A stretch of DNA of 64,000 nucleotides from Hetaerina americana (Eukaryota; Arthropoda; Insecta; Odonata; Calopterygidae): the NCBI GenBank assembly GCA_022747635.1, contig JAKTNV010000004.1:86075552-86139551 (forward strand), given 5' to 3'. The first letter of the stretch is position 1, and the number at the start of each line of letters is the position of its first letter. Position numbers and translations under genes: made by a program. Under the pieces are notes generated by a model, which had not been told where the DNA came from, did not search any database, and was given only the letters and a program-made list of their open reading frames with translations. Shown here one piece after another: positions 47,216 through 58,900 of this stretch.

Positions 47216-50200
47216 TAAAAAAAGCGCGTGTGCATGAGAGAGAGAGAGATAGAGGTTTAAATGTCATAAAAGTAAATTGCGAAATGATGAGGAGCAAACG
47301 TACACCTGCCTCATCGCAGACGACCAACCCTACTCTATAGTCAACCCCAAGGGCGTGTTCTTATGATTTCGCGAGGAAACGTCGTGGATTTTAAAAGGTT
47401 GCGAGATGGCACAGTTTGCAAAAAAATACTATTTCGTAGCGGTAAATTCGTTCCCGTGCAACGCCGCTGCACCTTCCACCCCATTCCTGGATATGGAACC
47501 ACTGGAGACTGTCGTTAAATAGGGAAGCAAAGGAATACGCAGGCAGGGAAAAAAAATGATCACGGACGGCAATCAGAGCCAGAATCGAGTGAGAAAGCGA
47601 AAAGATGGCAAGGCACGAATAAAGGAACACGTAAGTCCATTGGCGGGATAACTCAGAACAGCATCAGTGCACGAGGAGGATTTGCGAGCATTGCCGAGAC
47701 ATGCAGTATGCGTTTTCGGCGTTAAAATATCGTTAATTCATAAGCAACTCAAAGTGGTAAGAGAATATCCCAACAAGAAGCGCACATCCGATAATTAGCT
47801 TACCAAACGGATGATGAAATTAATCAGCTGCATTATGACTGAGGGGAGGAAACGCGAAAGGTTACGTTTGCTTTGCTGGACAAATGAATGAAAAATGCAC
47901 TTTTAAAACTGTCTTGCCTTCACTTACTCTCGAAAGTCTGCATCTTTAAATTTAGAAATATTATTCCGCAGGACAATTCCCAACTAGTATGCATACATTG
48001 CATACGTTACATCTCAACTACATGCATACAACGACAGAATCGACTTGGATACTTCCCAGGGATTTTTTTCATAGGAAAGTCACTCGAATGCATCCAAATC
48101 ATTCGCGACGTAAACGCTATTCTGATATTAACACGGTGAGAAAGATGAAACAATGCATCGCCCCATTCATAACGCCGAGGAATACCTTAAGTAATTAGGT
48201 GCGAAGCACATCGACCATATATACACCCATTTCATTTAGATTGTTGCTGTGGATTTATGCCACTGTGAATAACGTTCAACTGCTGGTTCAACATAACGTT
48301 GATGAACGTGAGTACAGTCAGGAGAAAAGGTAAACTTAAACAATCCTAGGTAAGGGATACACGGGGATAAATTCGAACCTAATGACCGTGGCAATCATCT
48401 CAAACACCAAAAGAAACCAATATATACTTCTGTAAAGGTTACATTTATTATATAATTTCTCAGAAAAGATATAATTAAGTATCTTAACGCGCAGCGAACG
48501 AGAGTAGGTTGCATTAGAACGCAATAAAATGATATTCAAACGTATTCATAAATGGGGCACGGGAGTCAGGCGTCATTATTTCTATGCCGCTGTGAAGCTC
48601 GTGACACATCGATGGATGAAACCGAACTGGAGATAAAATAAGGAGATACAATTATTTACTTGGCGGAATGAGCAAATCTATCATCATCCACTTTTTTTTT
48701 AATCTTCCCATCCAAAGTCGTTTAGATGTCATGTTTCACTCAACATACGAGAATGTTAATGACGTTCTCGAGATTGATTTTTTTAAATATTTGCTTGGGG
48801 ACTGCGAGACTTCCCGAGAGGTCGTGGAAATTGCGGCCGCTTTATCCGTCGGCCTCGGCGAGGGAATGCGGTGGGCGATTCTAGAGAGGGCGTTCGACTC
48901 GCAGACCCCGATTTGTAACAGTCGCGCGTGGAACTAGGAAGCACGCTTCATTTAGGGAGGACGAAAAAACGTGAATAATTAACGTTTTGGGGGGCGGGAG
49001 TTCCGTTCGGTGGGCATTACATTCATCAGCTGCATCGACAGCAAGAGTCACTTTACTTCCCTTTTGAACAAATTTAAAAAAATCTACTACAGTCACCGCA
49101 TTCTTAGATTTATTTTCCAACTTCCCGGTCACACCAAAGAGTAAAAATATAATGATGCCCGTGGGTGATTCTCGAATATATTTTGGCTAACTTTTGGAAG
49201 AGGAGTATTAAGTTAAGAGTTTAAAGAAGTGGGGCAAATGGAAATGACCCCTGTCTCTTTCGGAAAGGAAGAAATACTATCCGCTTCCGTAGCATAAAAT
49301 ACGGAAGGGGCTGCCTATCATGTTGTTAGCCATGCGGATAGCAACGTGTTTCTTATACTTAGATAGGATGTTTCTTATGGTTAGCCTGCGGCTAACTCGA
49401 CTCCGTAAAAAAAAGAAAAAAGCGTTAAGAGACTGTGCCTTCATTTAAGTAGTGTGAGAGCAACGTTTACCCTTCTCATAGCCCAGTAAGACGATGTGCA
49501 ATGTAATCCTTGAACTCGCGCATTTTTCAAAGTAATTTTTTTTCCACGAGGTCTCCCGTGCGTTCATTCGGGTATTCTCAAAAGTTAACCGTCGACCGTG
49601 TAGCAGAACGTCATTGATACGTTTCCCAAGATTACTTAGGCGAATGAGGAAAGAAAGCGGTACACGATGGCGATTCTCACGTACTAACAAATAATAAACC
49701 AGACGTCAAACTTTCACACAAATGGTGCTAGATGAACAGCGTAAGGATATATGGGCAGTTGCGAGACTCGTCTGGAGTCAAATTTGCCTCGGGGACGTGG
49801 AGAGGGAAAGCTCTCGCACGTATTTAAAATGGAACTAATCTAAAAATTAAAAACAAAAAAAATAGCAATGGCGATAATTTACGAGACGCGACGGCGATCA
49901 CGGACCTGGGTAATGGATTCCTATAAACTGCGTCGGATTTAATAACGAGATATCGTCGGATTTGTGAGTTATTGCAACTGCCAGAGTATTTTCCCCGAGT
50001 GCAACATATAAATCTATTCAGGCGGTACCACTGTGTATCTAAGTGTAAGCAAAATGCTGAATGAATTTTATGCACTCGCCCTAATTTCCACAGCGAGAGC
50101 ACAAATAAACTGATGATCGATGAGTCCACGACCAATATCGCTTATTGGTAATGACAGATTTATTCCGCGTTCCCGGCTTTCGAAGACCGATAATTTATTT

Positions 50201-52313
50201 CAACTTGCGTAACCACAACCTCTGGCCTTCCGACTCAGTCGCAACTCTATGACCGAATGGTTTGACCGACTGTTTTACGACCGATTCATTTGGATAAACA
50301 ACAACAACGAAAATAAAACCAAGTGATATTCCGACTAAGACTCATTACTATCTTTATGCCACCATGCGGACTTTGAGCGTCTCGAAATCAGACAAGTTTC
50401 GACGGGCATAAATTTTAATATAGAACAAATTACTTAAGCAGGTACGTCATTCATAAAATCGAATGACAACTTAAGCTCTGAGGTCGTTATACGCATTGAA
50501 GGAATTGGTTGAGTAAAATCCTTAGAGGATGAGAAATTTATGCCGCCCAAGAGTGAACATCAAGACTAAATGCGGAAAGATAGATGCCACTTAAGAGTTA
50601 GTTTGTACCTCCACGATCCTCAATGCAATGATTCATTAAATTGGAGCGGCTTCCATTGCAGATGAACTAAGATAGGATAACGTAACTGTAACTGGAGGGC
50701 AAATGACATTCACAGCGCGAAACTATTTATGCGAACCTTGCTTGGCAGGATCCGTGAAAGCATTTGCAAACCATCTCCCACAACTAACTATTACAATTCT
50801 ATATTATTCTTCATCCTAGAACTTCGTAGAGCCGCTCACTTGAATTGCTCCGAGAAAGGGATATTTTGATCATCACCAAGCCCATAGTATCCTAAGGTTT
50901 TTCTAGCCAGCCAATGGTGGTAGATCATTTTTTTAAGTGAAAACTGTTCATCAAATTTACATACAATTTTATTGTATATTTTTTAAAAAATTAAAAAATT
51001 TAATTTGCCGTTCTGCCACAGCAAGTTAGTCACTAAAAACCAAATCTTATTAGTGCTAAGTAATTGGGTGTTATTACTATTTTGCGTATTGCTGCATTTG
51101 CAATAATTACATGCGATCATCGAAAGTGGGGTTTAGGGTACTGCAAGACAAAAACTAAACCGTCATCACGACACCCGCGAATAATAGACTTAAGTTAACA
51201 TTATAAACGAAATAAAATTTCCTAAAACTTCATAAAAACGACCAGTGCAAAACGTGAATCTTCCGGCAAAAAAAATTAAAAGAATTAGGAGTGACGACAG
51301 ACTTCGAAACACGTAAGCTGTGGTGAATTCGCGATGCGACGACGACCCGTTAGACATTATTCATTGCTAATATGGCTAAAACGATACGTGCCTACAAGCG
51401 ATGTCTCACGTGCTCGCCCACCCTGCTGTTGCAGGGCTACTTACTTCCGTCCTCTGCTCAACCCATTTCCCCAATTCAACGGAGAACGAACATTGGATTA
51501 CCAGAGTGGGGAAGAATGAATTATAACGAATGATGAACACGGAATGTTGGCCAACTTACAAGCGCTACTGTGGTTGCCCGAGAGCTCCGTTTTTATTCGC
51601 CTCGCTGACTGTCATTATTTTTAATCCACCCACATATATACGTATTAGGAATTAACTCGCCCCTAGCTGAATATGCAAACGTGTGTGGTTGAACGGCTAC
51701 AGCATGACGAGGAGGAATGATCCACCTCTATCTGGGATATTAAAACGAAAAAAAAAACTCGACCCGTACAACGAACGAAGCACATGGAAACCAGCCAAGA
51801 GGTTACACTGGAGAAGAGAGCCTAAATCCCTCTTTTACCCTCATTAATACCGAAACTTCAAGCACATAAATTAAGAGATAAAGAGAAGTGACTCGCATTA
51901 ACATCAACTACGCAACCGCGAAATGCATTCCTTCATGAGATCAATGCATTTCGGTGAAACTAGTTCGTGGGGAGGATATACAAATTACCGTGCATAAAAA
52001 GAGGAATACAGCCGACGGATCTGCGGTTTCGCTGAGCAACAAAGGGTTCATCATGGATATGAAATAAGTTCCTTGGAGCTAAGGTATTTTTCTCATTTTC
52101 TGCAATCACGTTTGATTGTTTTCATAGATATTTTCATGATATTTTCGAGCCTTTATAATCAATACCTGTTTTTTTATTATCCTCTAAATTCAATTTCCCC
52201 ACCGTACGCTAATTTAATGCCTACCAATTTTGACAAGCAATAGTAATAAGAGTTGGGTAATTTCAGCCGAGCCAATGACGATACACGAATACCTCCGCGC
52301 TCCTCCATGTGAA
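47216..52313. other. Unassigned AT-rich DNA
   Basis: Only the hairpin cluster at 49.3 kb stands out. Frames are short and unrecognised. A tRNA-anticodon-arm-like string (GGGCGTTCGACTCGCAGACC, 48888-48907) lacks proper A and B boxes. Confidence 0.5.
49284..49396. repeat. Cluster of perfect short hairpins
   Basis: CTTCCGTA/TACGGAAG (49284-49291 and 49300-49307, 8-base loop) and GTTAGCC-TGC-GGCTAAC (49380-49396, 3-base loop). Between them, GTTAGCCATGCGGATAG (49325-49341) is a diverged copy of the second hairpin, and TTTCTTAT occurs twice. No protein frame. It could be a MITE end or a structured RNA; unassigned. Confidence 0.5.
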
Positions 52314-52315
52314 TA

Positions 52316-52342
52316 CTACCTTGATCAAAAAGTTCCCGGAAT
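52316..52342 (+). repeat. Left terminal inverted repeat of mariner
   Basis: Begins CTACCTTGATCAAAAA and ends TTCCCGGAAT. Expected transposase binding and cleavage site; TA immediately to its left. Confidence 0.95.
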
Positions 52343-52520
52343 AACCACCGTGTGGCGCTCCCATCGTTCCGATTTGAGTTCTGTTTTTTTTGTTAAATTG
52401 GTACATCTGTTGTTGATATTCCCTTTAAATCTTAGTGTCATAACTTGACATTTGCAAAAGTTACGTAGCCAAGAGTACATCTATCTCTGTGTGTGTTGGC
52501 GATTTTTTACAATTGCAGTA

Positions 52521-53585
52521 ATGGATTTAAATTTGCAACAACGAACTTTTATTAAATTTTGCGTAAAAAACGGATTTAGTGGCGCACGGACGTTGGAAAT
52601 GTTGGAAAAGTGTTTCGGCAACGATTCTCTAAAAAAAACGGTCGTTTACCAGTGGCACGAGCGGTTCAGAAGTGGTCGTGAGTCAATCGAAGATGATGAA
52701 CGCAGTGGCAGACCATCGACATCGAAAGTCGGTGAAAAAATTGATAAAGTAAAAGAAATGTTGGTCAATAACCGCAAATTAACCATCAGAGAAATAGCGG
52801 AGGACTTGAACATTGCCTATGGATCCGCCCAAGACATTGTGGTTAATGATTTGGGTTTCCGTCGTGTAGCAGCAAAGTTGGTGCCGAAAGACCTCAATTT
52901 CATGCAAAAAAGAGACCGTGTTGACGTCGCAAAAGACATGATTTGCGAGGCTGAATCCGATCCCACATTCATCAAAAGGATCATTACTGGAGACGAGACG
53001 TGGGTTTATGAGTACGACACGCAATCCAGACATCAGGCAAGTTCACCAAATGAGCCGAGACCAAAAAAACCACGTCGTTTTCAGTCAAAAAAGAAGGCAA
53101 TGCTGACGGTTTTCATGGATTACAACGGTGTAGTGCATCATGAATTTTTGCCAGAAGGCCAGACAGTAAACAAAGAGTATTATTTGGGCGTTATGAGACG
53201 TTTGCGTGAAGCAATTCGCCGAAAGAGACCAGAAATGTGGGCAGAAAACTCGTGGATTTTGCACCATGATAACGCACCGTCGCACAGTGCTATCATTATT
53301 CGTAATTTTTTGACGAAAAATGCAACAAATACCATCCAACAGCCACCGAATTCACCTGATTTGGCTCCCTGTGACTTCTTTCTGTTCAATCGAGTTAAAA
53401 AACCATTACGGGGAACGCGTTTTAGCAGCCGAGAGGAAGTAATGGAAAAATCGCAGGAAGCACTGATGGACATACCGAAAACCGAATATAAAAAATGTTT
53501 CGAGGATTGGATCAAGCGCTGGCATAAGTGTGTTGCAGTCGATGGGGATTACTTTGAAGGGGACAATATAGATTTAGATGAATAA
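52521..53585 (+). CDS. Mariner transposase, DD34D, apparently intact
   Basis: A 354-residue transposase that would bind the element's inverted repeats and cut and paste it into TA sites in the nucleus. The N-terminal half has paired helix-turn-helix DNA-binding regions: residues about 5-65, ending in the DDERSGRPSTS motif, and about 85-115. A linker VPKDLN at 121-126 corresponds to the WVPHEL motif of mariners. The catalytic triad is Asp158 (in TGDETW), Asp250 (in HHDNAPSH) and Asp285 (in SPDLAPCD), with 34 residues between the last two: DD34D. The frame is open from an earlier ATG at 52452, but I chose the ATG at 52521 because MDLNLQQRTF begins just before the first helix, as in relatives; the 23 extra residues look like untranslated leader. 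Stop is TAA, 26 bp before the right inverted repeat. No frameshift or stop, and all three catalytic residues are present, so it may be functional. Mariner genes are normally intronless, as here. Confidence 0.95.
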   Translation: MDLNLQQRTFIKFCVKNGFSGARTLEMLEKCFGNDSLKKTVVYQWHERFRSGRESIEDDERSGRPSTSKVGEKIDKVKEMLVNNRKLTIREIAEDLNIAYGSAQDIVVNDLGFRRVAAKLVPKDLNFMQKRDRVDVAKDMICEAESDPTFIKRIITGDETWVYEYDTQSRHQASSPNEPRPKKPRRFQSKKKAMLTVFMDYNGVVHHEFLPEGQTVNKEYYLGVMRRLREAIRRKRPEMWAENSWILHHDNAPSHSAIIIRNFLTKNATNTIQQPPNSPDLAPCDFFLFNRVKKPLRGTRFSSREEVMEKSQEALMDIPKTEYKKCFEDWIKRWHKCVAVDGDYFEGDNIDLDE

Positions 53586-53611
53586 ACTTGTATTTTTAAT
53601 TTTCTGAATAA

Positions 53612-53638
53612 ATTCCGGGAAATTTTTGATCAAGGTAG
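53612..53638 (-). repeat. Right terminal inverted repeat of mariner
   Basis: Reverse complement of the left end with one mismatch in 27 bases; TA immediately to its right. It starts 26 bp after the transposase stop codon. Confidence 0.95.
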
Positions 53639-53839
53639 TAGATGACCCACGTGGTTCCAGTTTCACTCCAATTCTTGTGACGCTACAATCCGTAATTTCA
53701 TCGTGTCGTCCTGGTAACACTAGGCGAGTTCATTTCTGCACGCAATACTTCAAACGCTTACTTCCGCCTGGGAGTGAAGTTGGCAGAACCAATCAGACAA
53801 TGCCACTTTCCGACTCTTTTGTTCAGAGGTAAAAAGACA

Positions 53840-54560
53840 CGGCTACGTTGTCAAACCTCGCACTTCATCACGTTCATCCCCTGGGAAGGCACAATGGAGT
53901 GTTTCGCGCAGATACGGCCACAATGTACCACCCACCCGATTCTATACGATTGAAGAGGAGCCCAGCGCGGACCGAACTTCTCCCTGGAGGTACCCCAGTC
54001 ACACGCGTCGAACCGCGCAGAAAAAAACCTAACCGATCCACGCAACGGTCACAAAGAACGTCGCCAAGGCCACGGCGGAAGTCGCTCGGGAGACACCTGT
54101 CTCCGCACAAAAGCAACCGTCTATCGGGTGCTCACTCCGAAGAGCCCCCGCAAGATTGATATCGAAAAGCGGGCCCGGCAATGAATGAACTTCAGCGGCT
54201 CTCGGTGCGAATCGAATACCACGCTGAGTCCGAATGAAGGAGTCACACACCTAGATCGACCGAAACGTCGAGAGACGAGAAGTGCGAGACGACGAGAGGG
54301 GAGAGCGTTGGCGGCTGGTCATCGTGGCTAGTCCAAAGTGGCTTCAAGGTACACGACCAGGGAAGGAAGGTGGGGTGGAATGGAGGGACCTAGGGGCAAG
54401 GCCCGCGGCTCAAGGTCAGACAGGCAGAGAGAAAGTAGGAATAAAAGTGGTAGGGAAAAACACTTGGGGGGCTCACCTCACGAGCCAACATCGCAGGAAG
54501 CTGAAATGCCACCGCCGTCCTGTGACTTAGCGAAGGAGCAGGGCACTTAAAATGCGCGGG
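53840..54560. other. CpG-rich block right of the mariner, no recognised gene
   Basis: Elevated CpG and both strands partly open (for example plus 53848-54159 and minus 54029-54250). Translations are Arg/Pro-rich and not recognised. Confidence 0.4.
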
Positions 54561-54626
54561 TGTGTCCATGGGTGTATGTATGAATGTGTACATATTGATG
54601 TGCTTATGTGTATGTAAGTGTATTTT

Positions 54627-54641
54627 CACACACACACACAC

Positions 54642-54680
<39 letters not shown>

Positions 54681-54700
54681 TTATTTATTTATTTATAATT
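54627..54700. repeat. (CA)n(TA)n(TTTA)n microsatellite
   Basis: CACACACACACACA, then (TA)n, then five TTTA units; a further (AC)n follows at 54711-54723. Confidence 0.95.
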
Positions 54701-55630
54701 TTTTTCCTACACACACACACACATATATACATACATAGAGGTTGAATTGGACCAATTCTGTCCACAACGAACCTGTGCACATAAAGTTCTAAAATTACGG
54801 CGGGACTTCATGCTAGGAAAAATCTTCATTAGGAGGTGGACTAAAGAACAGATCACTGCGTGATGACAAAGACAATGTTTTTAGCACGCAATCACTAACT
54901 CATGCGCCTGAAAAACAAATCAAGTTCCAATTCTAATGCAAAAATACGCGACAGGGAGAAAAATCTAGTAAAATCTATAAACAAATGCGGGCGAAACAGC
55001 GGAAAGAGTGACTGCTGACGACTGTTATTGAAAATGTGTGCATCTAGTAATAAAAAAAAACGCTCGGCACGACATTTAAATTAAAATCATTAAAGTCACA
55101 CGATCTGCGATGATGTTGAAAAACCAATAGCTTCCATTAATGTCTGTTCGCTTGAAATGAATACCGGAACCGCTTGGAAGTTTCCACACGAGCGATGAAG
55201 GGCGATCGGAGGCTGGCTATTTGGCCTTCCGAGAGAGGGTGAGAGATCGTGGAGCGATGAATCTTGGCCACTTCCGATCTGGGCAGCTGCGAAGACATTT
55301 CGGTGCACTTGCTGGTTTTTTGGTGACCCTCGATGGATTAGCGCAATCGGGAGGTCAGTAGCCAGGGAGCCAGCCATTCCACCGCACAACCCGCTCCATA
55401 TTGATTTTCGGCAGAGATGGGCAGAGCTAAGCATTTAATGACCCGAACACGAGGGGAAGGAACTTAGCAGCTGAAACTTGCCGCGGGGAGTAACAGAATA
55501 TAAAGAGCGTGCACAAGACAGTGTCCAGACCACACCATAAGCGACCTTTGACCGAACTGAAAATAAAGAACCCAGCCCTTCGCTCAAGGAAACGCAAACG
55601 TGTGTACGTACATATACATAAATACATATG

Positions 55631-55633
<3 letters not shown>

Positions 55634-55661
<28 letters not shown>
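55634..55661. repeat. (TA)n microsatellite, short
   Basis: About 14 TA units. Confidence 0.95.
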
Positions 55662-55665
<4 letters not shown>

Positions 55666-55690
55666 AGACTGGTCAGACACGATGGACAGG

Positions 55691-55735
55691 TCAGACTGAA
55701 AAAGGCCTCGGAGAAGGCCGAAAGCATAATCTAAA
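55691..55735 (+). repeat. Stem-loop motif next to (TA)n, repeat-element fragment
   Basis: CTGAAAA (55696-55702) is followed by GGCCT (55704-55708), a 6-base loop, AGGCC (55715-55719) and GAAAGC. The perfect 5-bp stem between CTGAxxA and GAAA resembles the stem-II region of the hammerhead-like repeats at 20.5 and 22.2 kb, but the core bases are altered. It lies 30 bp after a (TA)n tract. Probably a retroelement end; family unknown. Confidence 0.45.
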
Positions 55736-55844
55736 ATGTGAGTGTCCTTTTACGTGTTATCTATTTTATTATTTTATTTCGAGTTCTATGGTGCCGTCCA
55801 AATGTTATATTGCTCTCGTGAGTGCTTCTACATCATATACATAC

Positions 55845-55855
55845 ATGTGTATACA

Positions 55856-55886
<31 letters not shown>

Positions 55887-55897
55887 GTGTGTGTGTA

Positions 55898-55990
<93 letters not shown>
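55845..55990. repeat. (TG)n/(TATG)n/(TA)n compound microsatellite
   Basis: TG-rich and TATG repeats (55845-55903), then about 43 pure TA units (55904-55990), among the longest in the window. Confidence 0.97.
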
Positions 55991-55993
<3 letters not shown>

Positions 55994-58900
55994 AGAATCT
56001 CTTGAATTATTTCTACTCGTGGGTAGATTTAATCCTAGTAATTTTTTCCGTCCCAACATCTCGACGTAGGATGGAAAAAAAACTTCACGGGCCGTAAGCC
56101 CATTTGTCACCATCAAGCTAAATAGGACCATTTTCCCTCCAACTAAATCCCAAACTGACAAACGCACGGTCATAAAAAAATGCAGTCCTTTCCGTCGTAT
56201 TAAGAAAACACTCTAGTCTTTTTTTCACTTCTATGAAAATTTCAATATAGGAAGTGATTAATCATTGCACTACACTGAATGCGAGTGGGGGCGATGGGAT
56301 TGTCTTTGTACCTACCCTGCCAGTGGTAGCAACCCACTATCCAGACAATAACCTGTGCGTTAGTTGAAAATGCAACCACACTAGGTTAAATAACAAGTAG
56401 AATGTGAAGAGTATTGCTCAATGTTAAACGGTTTCACGGAGCAACTTTCATTCGGTAGCACTTTTCATTGGAACTAATATCCAAACTAAAACAAAGAATC
56501 AAATCATTTATCAGAAAAAATCCTTATCCCTGGACTAATTTGCGGCAAGTGCAACGTCGCCAAACACGGAGAAGGAAGAACGTAATAACCTGAGGATTAA
56601 TAAATCTTGTCAATGAATAAATGAAGACTGATCCATATTAAGTGTTTTCCTCAAAACGACCTTAAGTGGGCAAATACTACTGTAAACAAATGGAAGTTAC
56701 ACAATGAAAACGAGTCTGTTTATAAAGTTATGAATTAACGCACCGGTTATTTTCCCTAAGTTGAAAACAGTTAAATAACATGCTCATATTGACGGAAAGT
56801 TACCACCATCTGAGATACGATAAGGATTAATTTTAAAATGATAAATTTACCTCACACAAAGACGCCAAACGAATTTAAAATCAATTTTCGAAATTAAAAG
56901 TTTTAATGATACGTACTTTCGATTATTAATATGAATTATAAGCCATAACCATAAAGCATCAGGAATCAACACAAGCAACCGAAATAAAATCATAAATATA
57001 AAAATCATTTCAGATAAATCACTTTGTATAAATGGGTCCAGTTAAACATTTTTGCAAGCTGCAATAGCAAAATTAACCAAAGCAGAGGTGCAAGGCCTAC
57101 GATTAGATGCATGATGCCGATCGAAAGGACGAGCAACACTGTTACCGACGCACCCCTCATGTGTTCACTCACTCCTTTTCAACTTACCGGAGGAATGCAG
57201 AATGAAGTCACGACTATGCATTCGTGGCAGGAGAGGAGGAAAGGATATCTATTTAACCAAGGGGGAGGGCGCGAAGAATTTTAGCCGAGAGCCGGTGGAA
57301 AGAGCAGCCCGGCAGGAAGCAAGTTCAGCTCATGGGTGCGCCACCCATCCCAGAGATCGATAAGGGGAGGACGGAGAGTGGTAAGTAAAGAGGAAGATAA
57401 GCCGCCGGATGTAAGACGATTAAATGCGATTAGCGACGATAAGTGAACTGGGGGGGGGGAACGGGGAGAAGAGAGGGGGAAGAAATTGAACAAAAATTAG
57501 ACTGCATGCAAATTTATACTCCAGGCGGCACCACCTACCAACACCTTGGCAACTATATCACTAAAAAATATTTTACTTGAGACATTGTTAAAATTAGCCA
57601 AACTTGACCAAATGTGGACGTCGAAATTACTTCCATTAAAGAAATGGGTTTGGCTTTTACTATTTTTTCATAGAGTCGCTTTGAAATTTAATTTGATGAA
57701 TTCTCATTTCATATTGTTGGTATCACGAAAACGGCCGTTGATCATACACTTTCTTTCGGATAAATACGGCTACATGCTAAGAGTTTGTTAGTTAGTCAGT
57801 TTGGACACTATAATATTCCTCGTATCGATTCTACTCTATCGATTGCAAGATTGTTGAAATCTTCACAACTGAGAGAAATTTTCAAACGAATATTTTTTAG
57901 TTTTTCCAACCCAGCATTAAAAAAATATCCCCTTGGAAATATTTAGGCAATTCATTGATCGTCTACATTACACCTTTAAAAATCACCACTAGGGAAGAAC
58001 GTGAGAGGAAACACACAGGATATCATGGGTAATGGACCCAGTTGCGCCGCTCTGGAGGGAAATATTAAGCTAGTCTGAGGAGCATGGTGGTAATATAAAC
58101 CATCTTTAAAATGTTTTGAGAGAATCTTCGAGTTTTTCGTGCTTATCGTATTCAATGGCAAGAGTAAAATCGATCATTAAAAGTCGACCATTCTGAATGC
58201 TTTTTGACTTTTTAAGCAAAAGTTTTCTCCCTCAGATTTCTTTTCCCCTTTTAAGTGCTCGTGTTTCTCTTCCTTTTTGCTCGAGAAAAACGTCCTTCGG
58301 AGATGAAAGAGAACTAAAAAAAGGTCCGTTAAAAAAAAACTCTCTCGTCACCGAAGGGTTCGACGAGCGGGCGGACGGAGGCTGACGATGTGGATCCGTT
58401 TCGCGTTTGGTCCAAAATTTAGCATATGCGCCAAGTACCCATTCGGAACGAAACGGAACAAGTGTTAATGGAGTAACTGGACCGAGTTCAAAGGAGCTAT
58501 TTCTGTGAAAAATATTACGAGAAGAATGTAATGAGCGACGGTGGATGAATTGGCTTCCATCCGGTCAACGAAGAAAGAGATGTCGGATTATGACTTTGGT
58601 TGGGAAAGCGACGGGAGAACCGAAATTATTTCCCCCGCACAGGCAATTGTTAGGGACCAAAACGGCGTTAATTACGGATGAGGCCCAGAGAAAATACGGG
58701 AAATAAACAACCAAATTCGTGGATATGAATTCTCCTCTATCCCACGAACGAGTCACGATCACGATTAAGCTAATTTTAACTCAAATGTTGATACAAAGAC
58801 CTATCACCAATCTGACATTTCCATTTACGAAAATCTCCCCTGCCGACCATTACGAAATTATAAGGATGGTGTTCTAACCGTGCCCCGTACTGCATGTGCA

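Larger units (their letters stand above)
52316..53638 (+). mobile_element. Complete mariner-family DNA transposon
   Basis: A 1,323-bp element bounded by inverted repeats that both begin CTACCTTGATCAAAAA. The 27-bp ends match at 26 of 27 positions; the one difference is position 17, G on the left and T on the right. Both flanks carry TA (52314-52315 and 53639-53640), the target duplication expected for the Tc1/mariner superfamily. One uninterrupted transposase frame fills the interior. Size, end structure, TA target and a DD34D transposase all fit mariner. The nearly identical ends and open frame suggest a recent insertion, unlike the heavily decayed LINE pieces around it. The subfamily is not assigned; the protein looks nearer the longer mariner transposases (about 350 residues) than Mos1. 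Confidence 0.96.

Noticed and set aside
48870..48940. tRNA-anticodon-arm-like GGGCGTTCGACTCGCAGACC
   Set aside because: No matching B box follows at the right distance; it could be a diverged SINE but is not supportable.
53180..53515. Minus-strand frames inside the mariner (also 52779-53033, 53085-53339)
   Set aside because: Shadows of the transposase coding strand.
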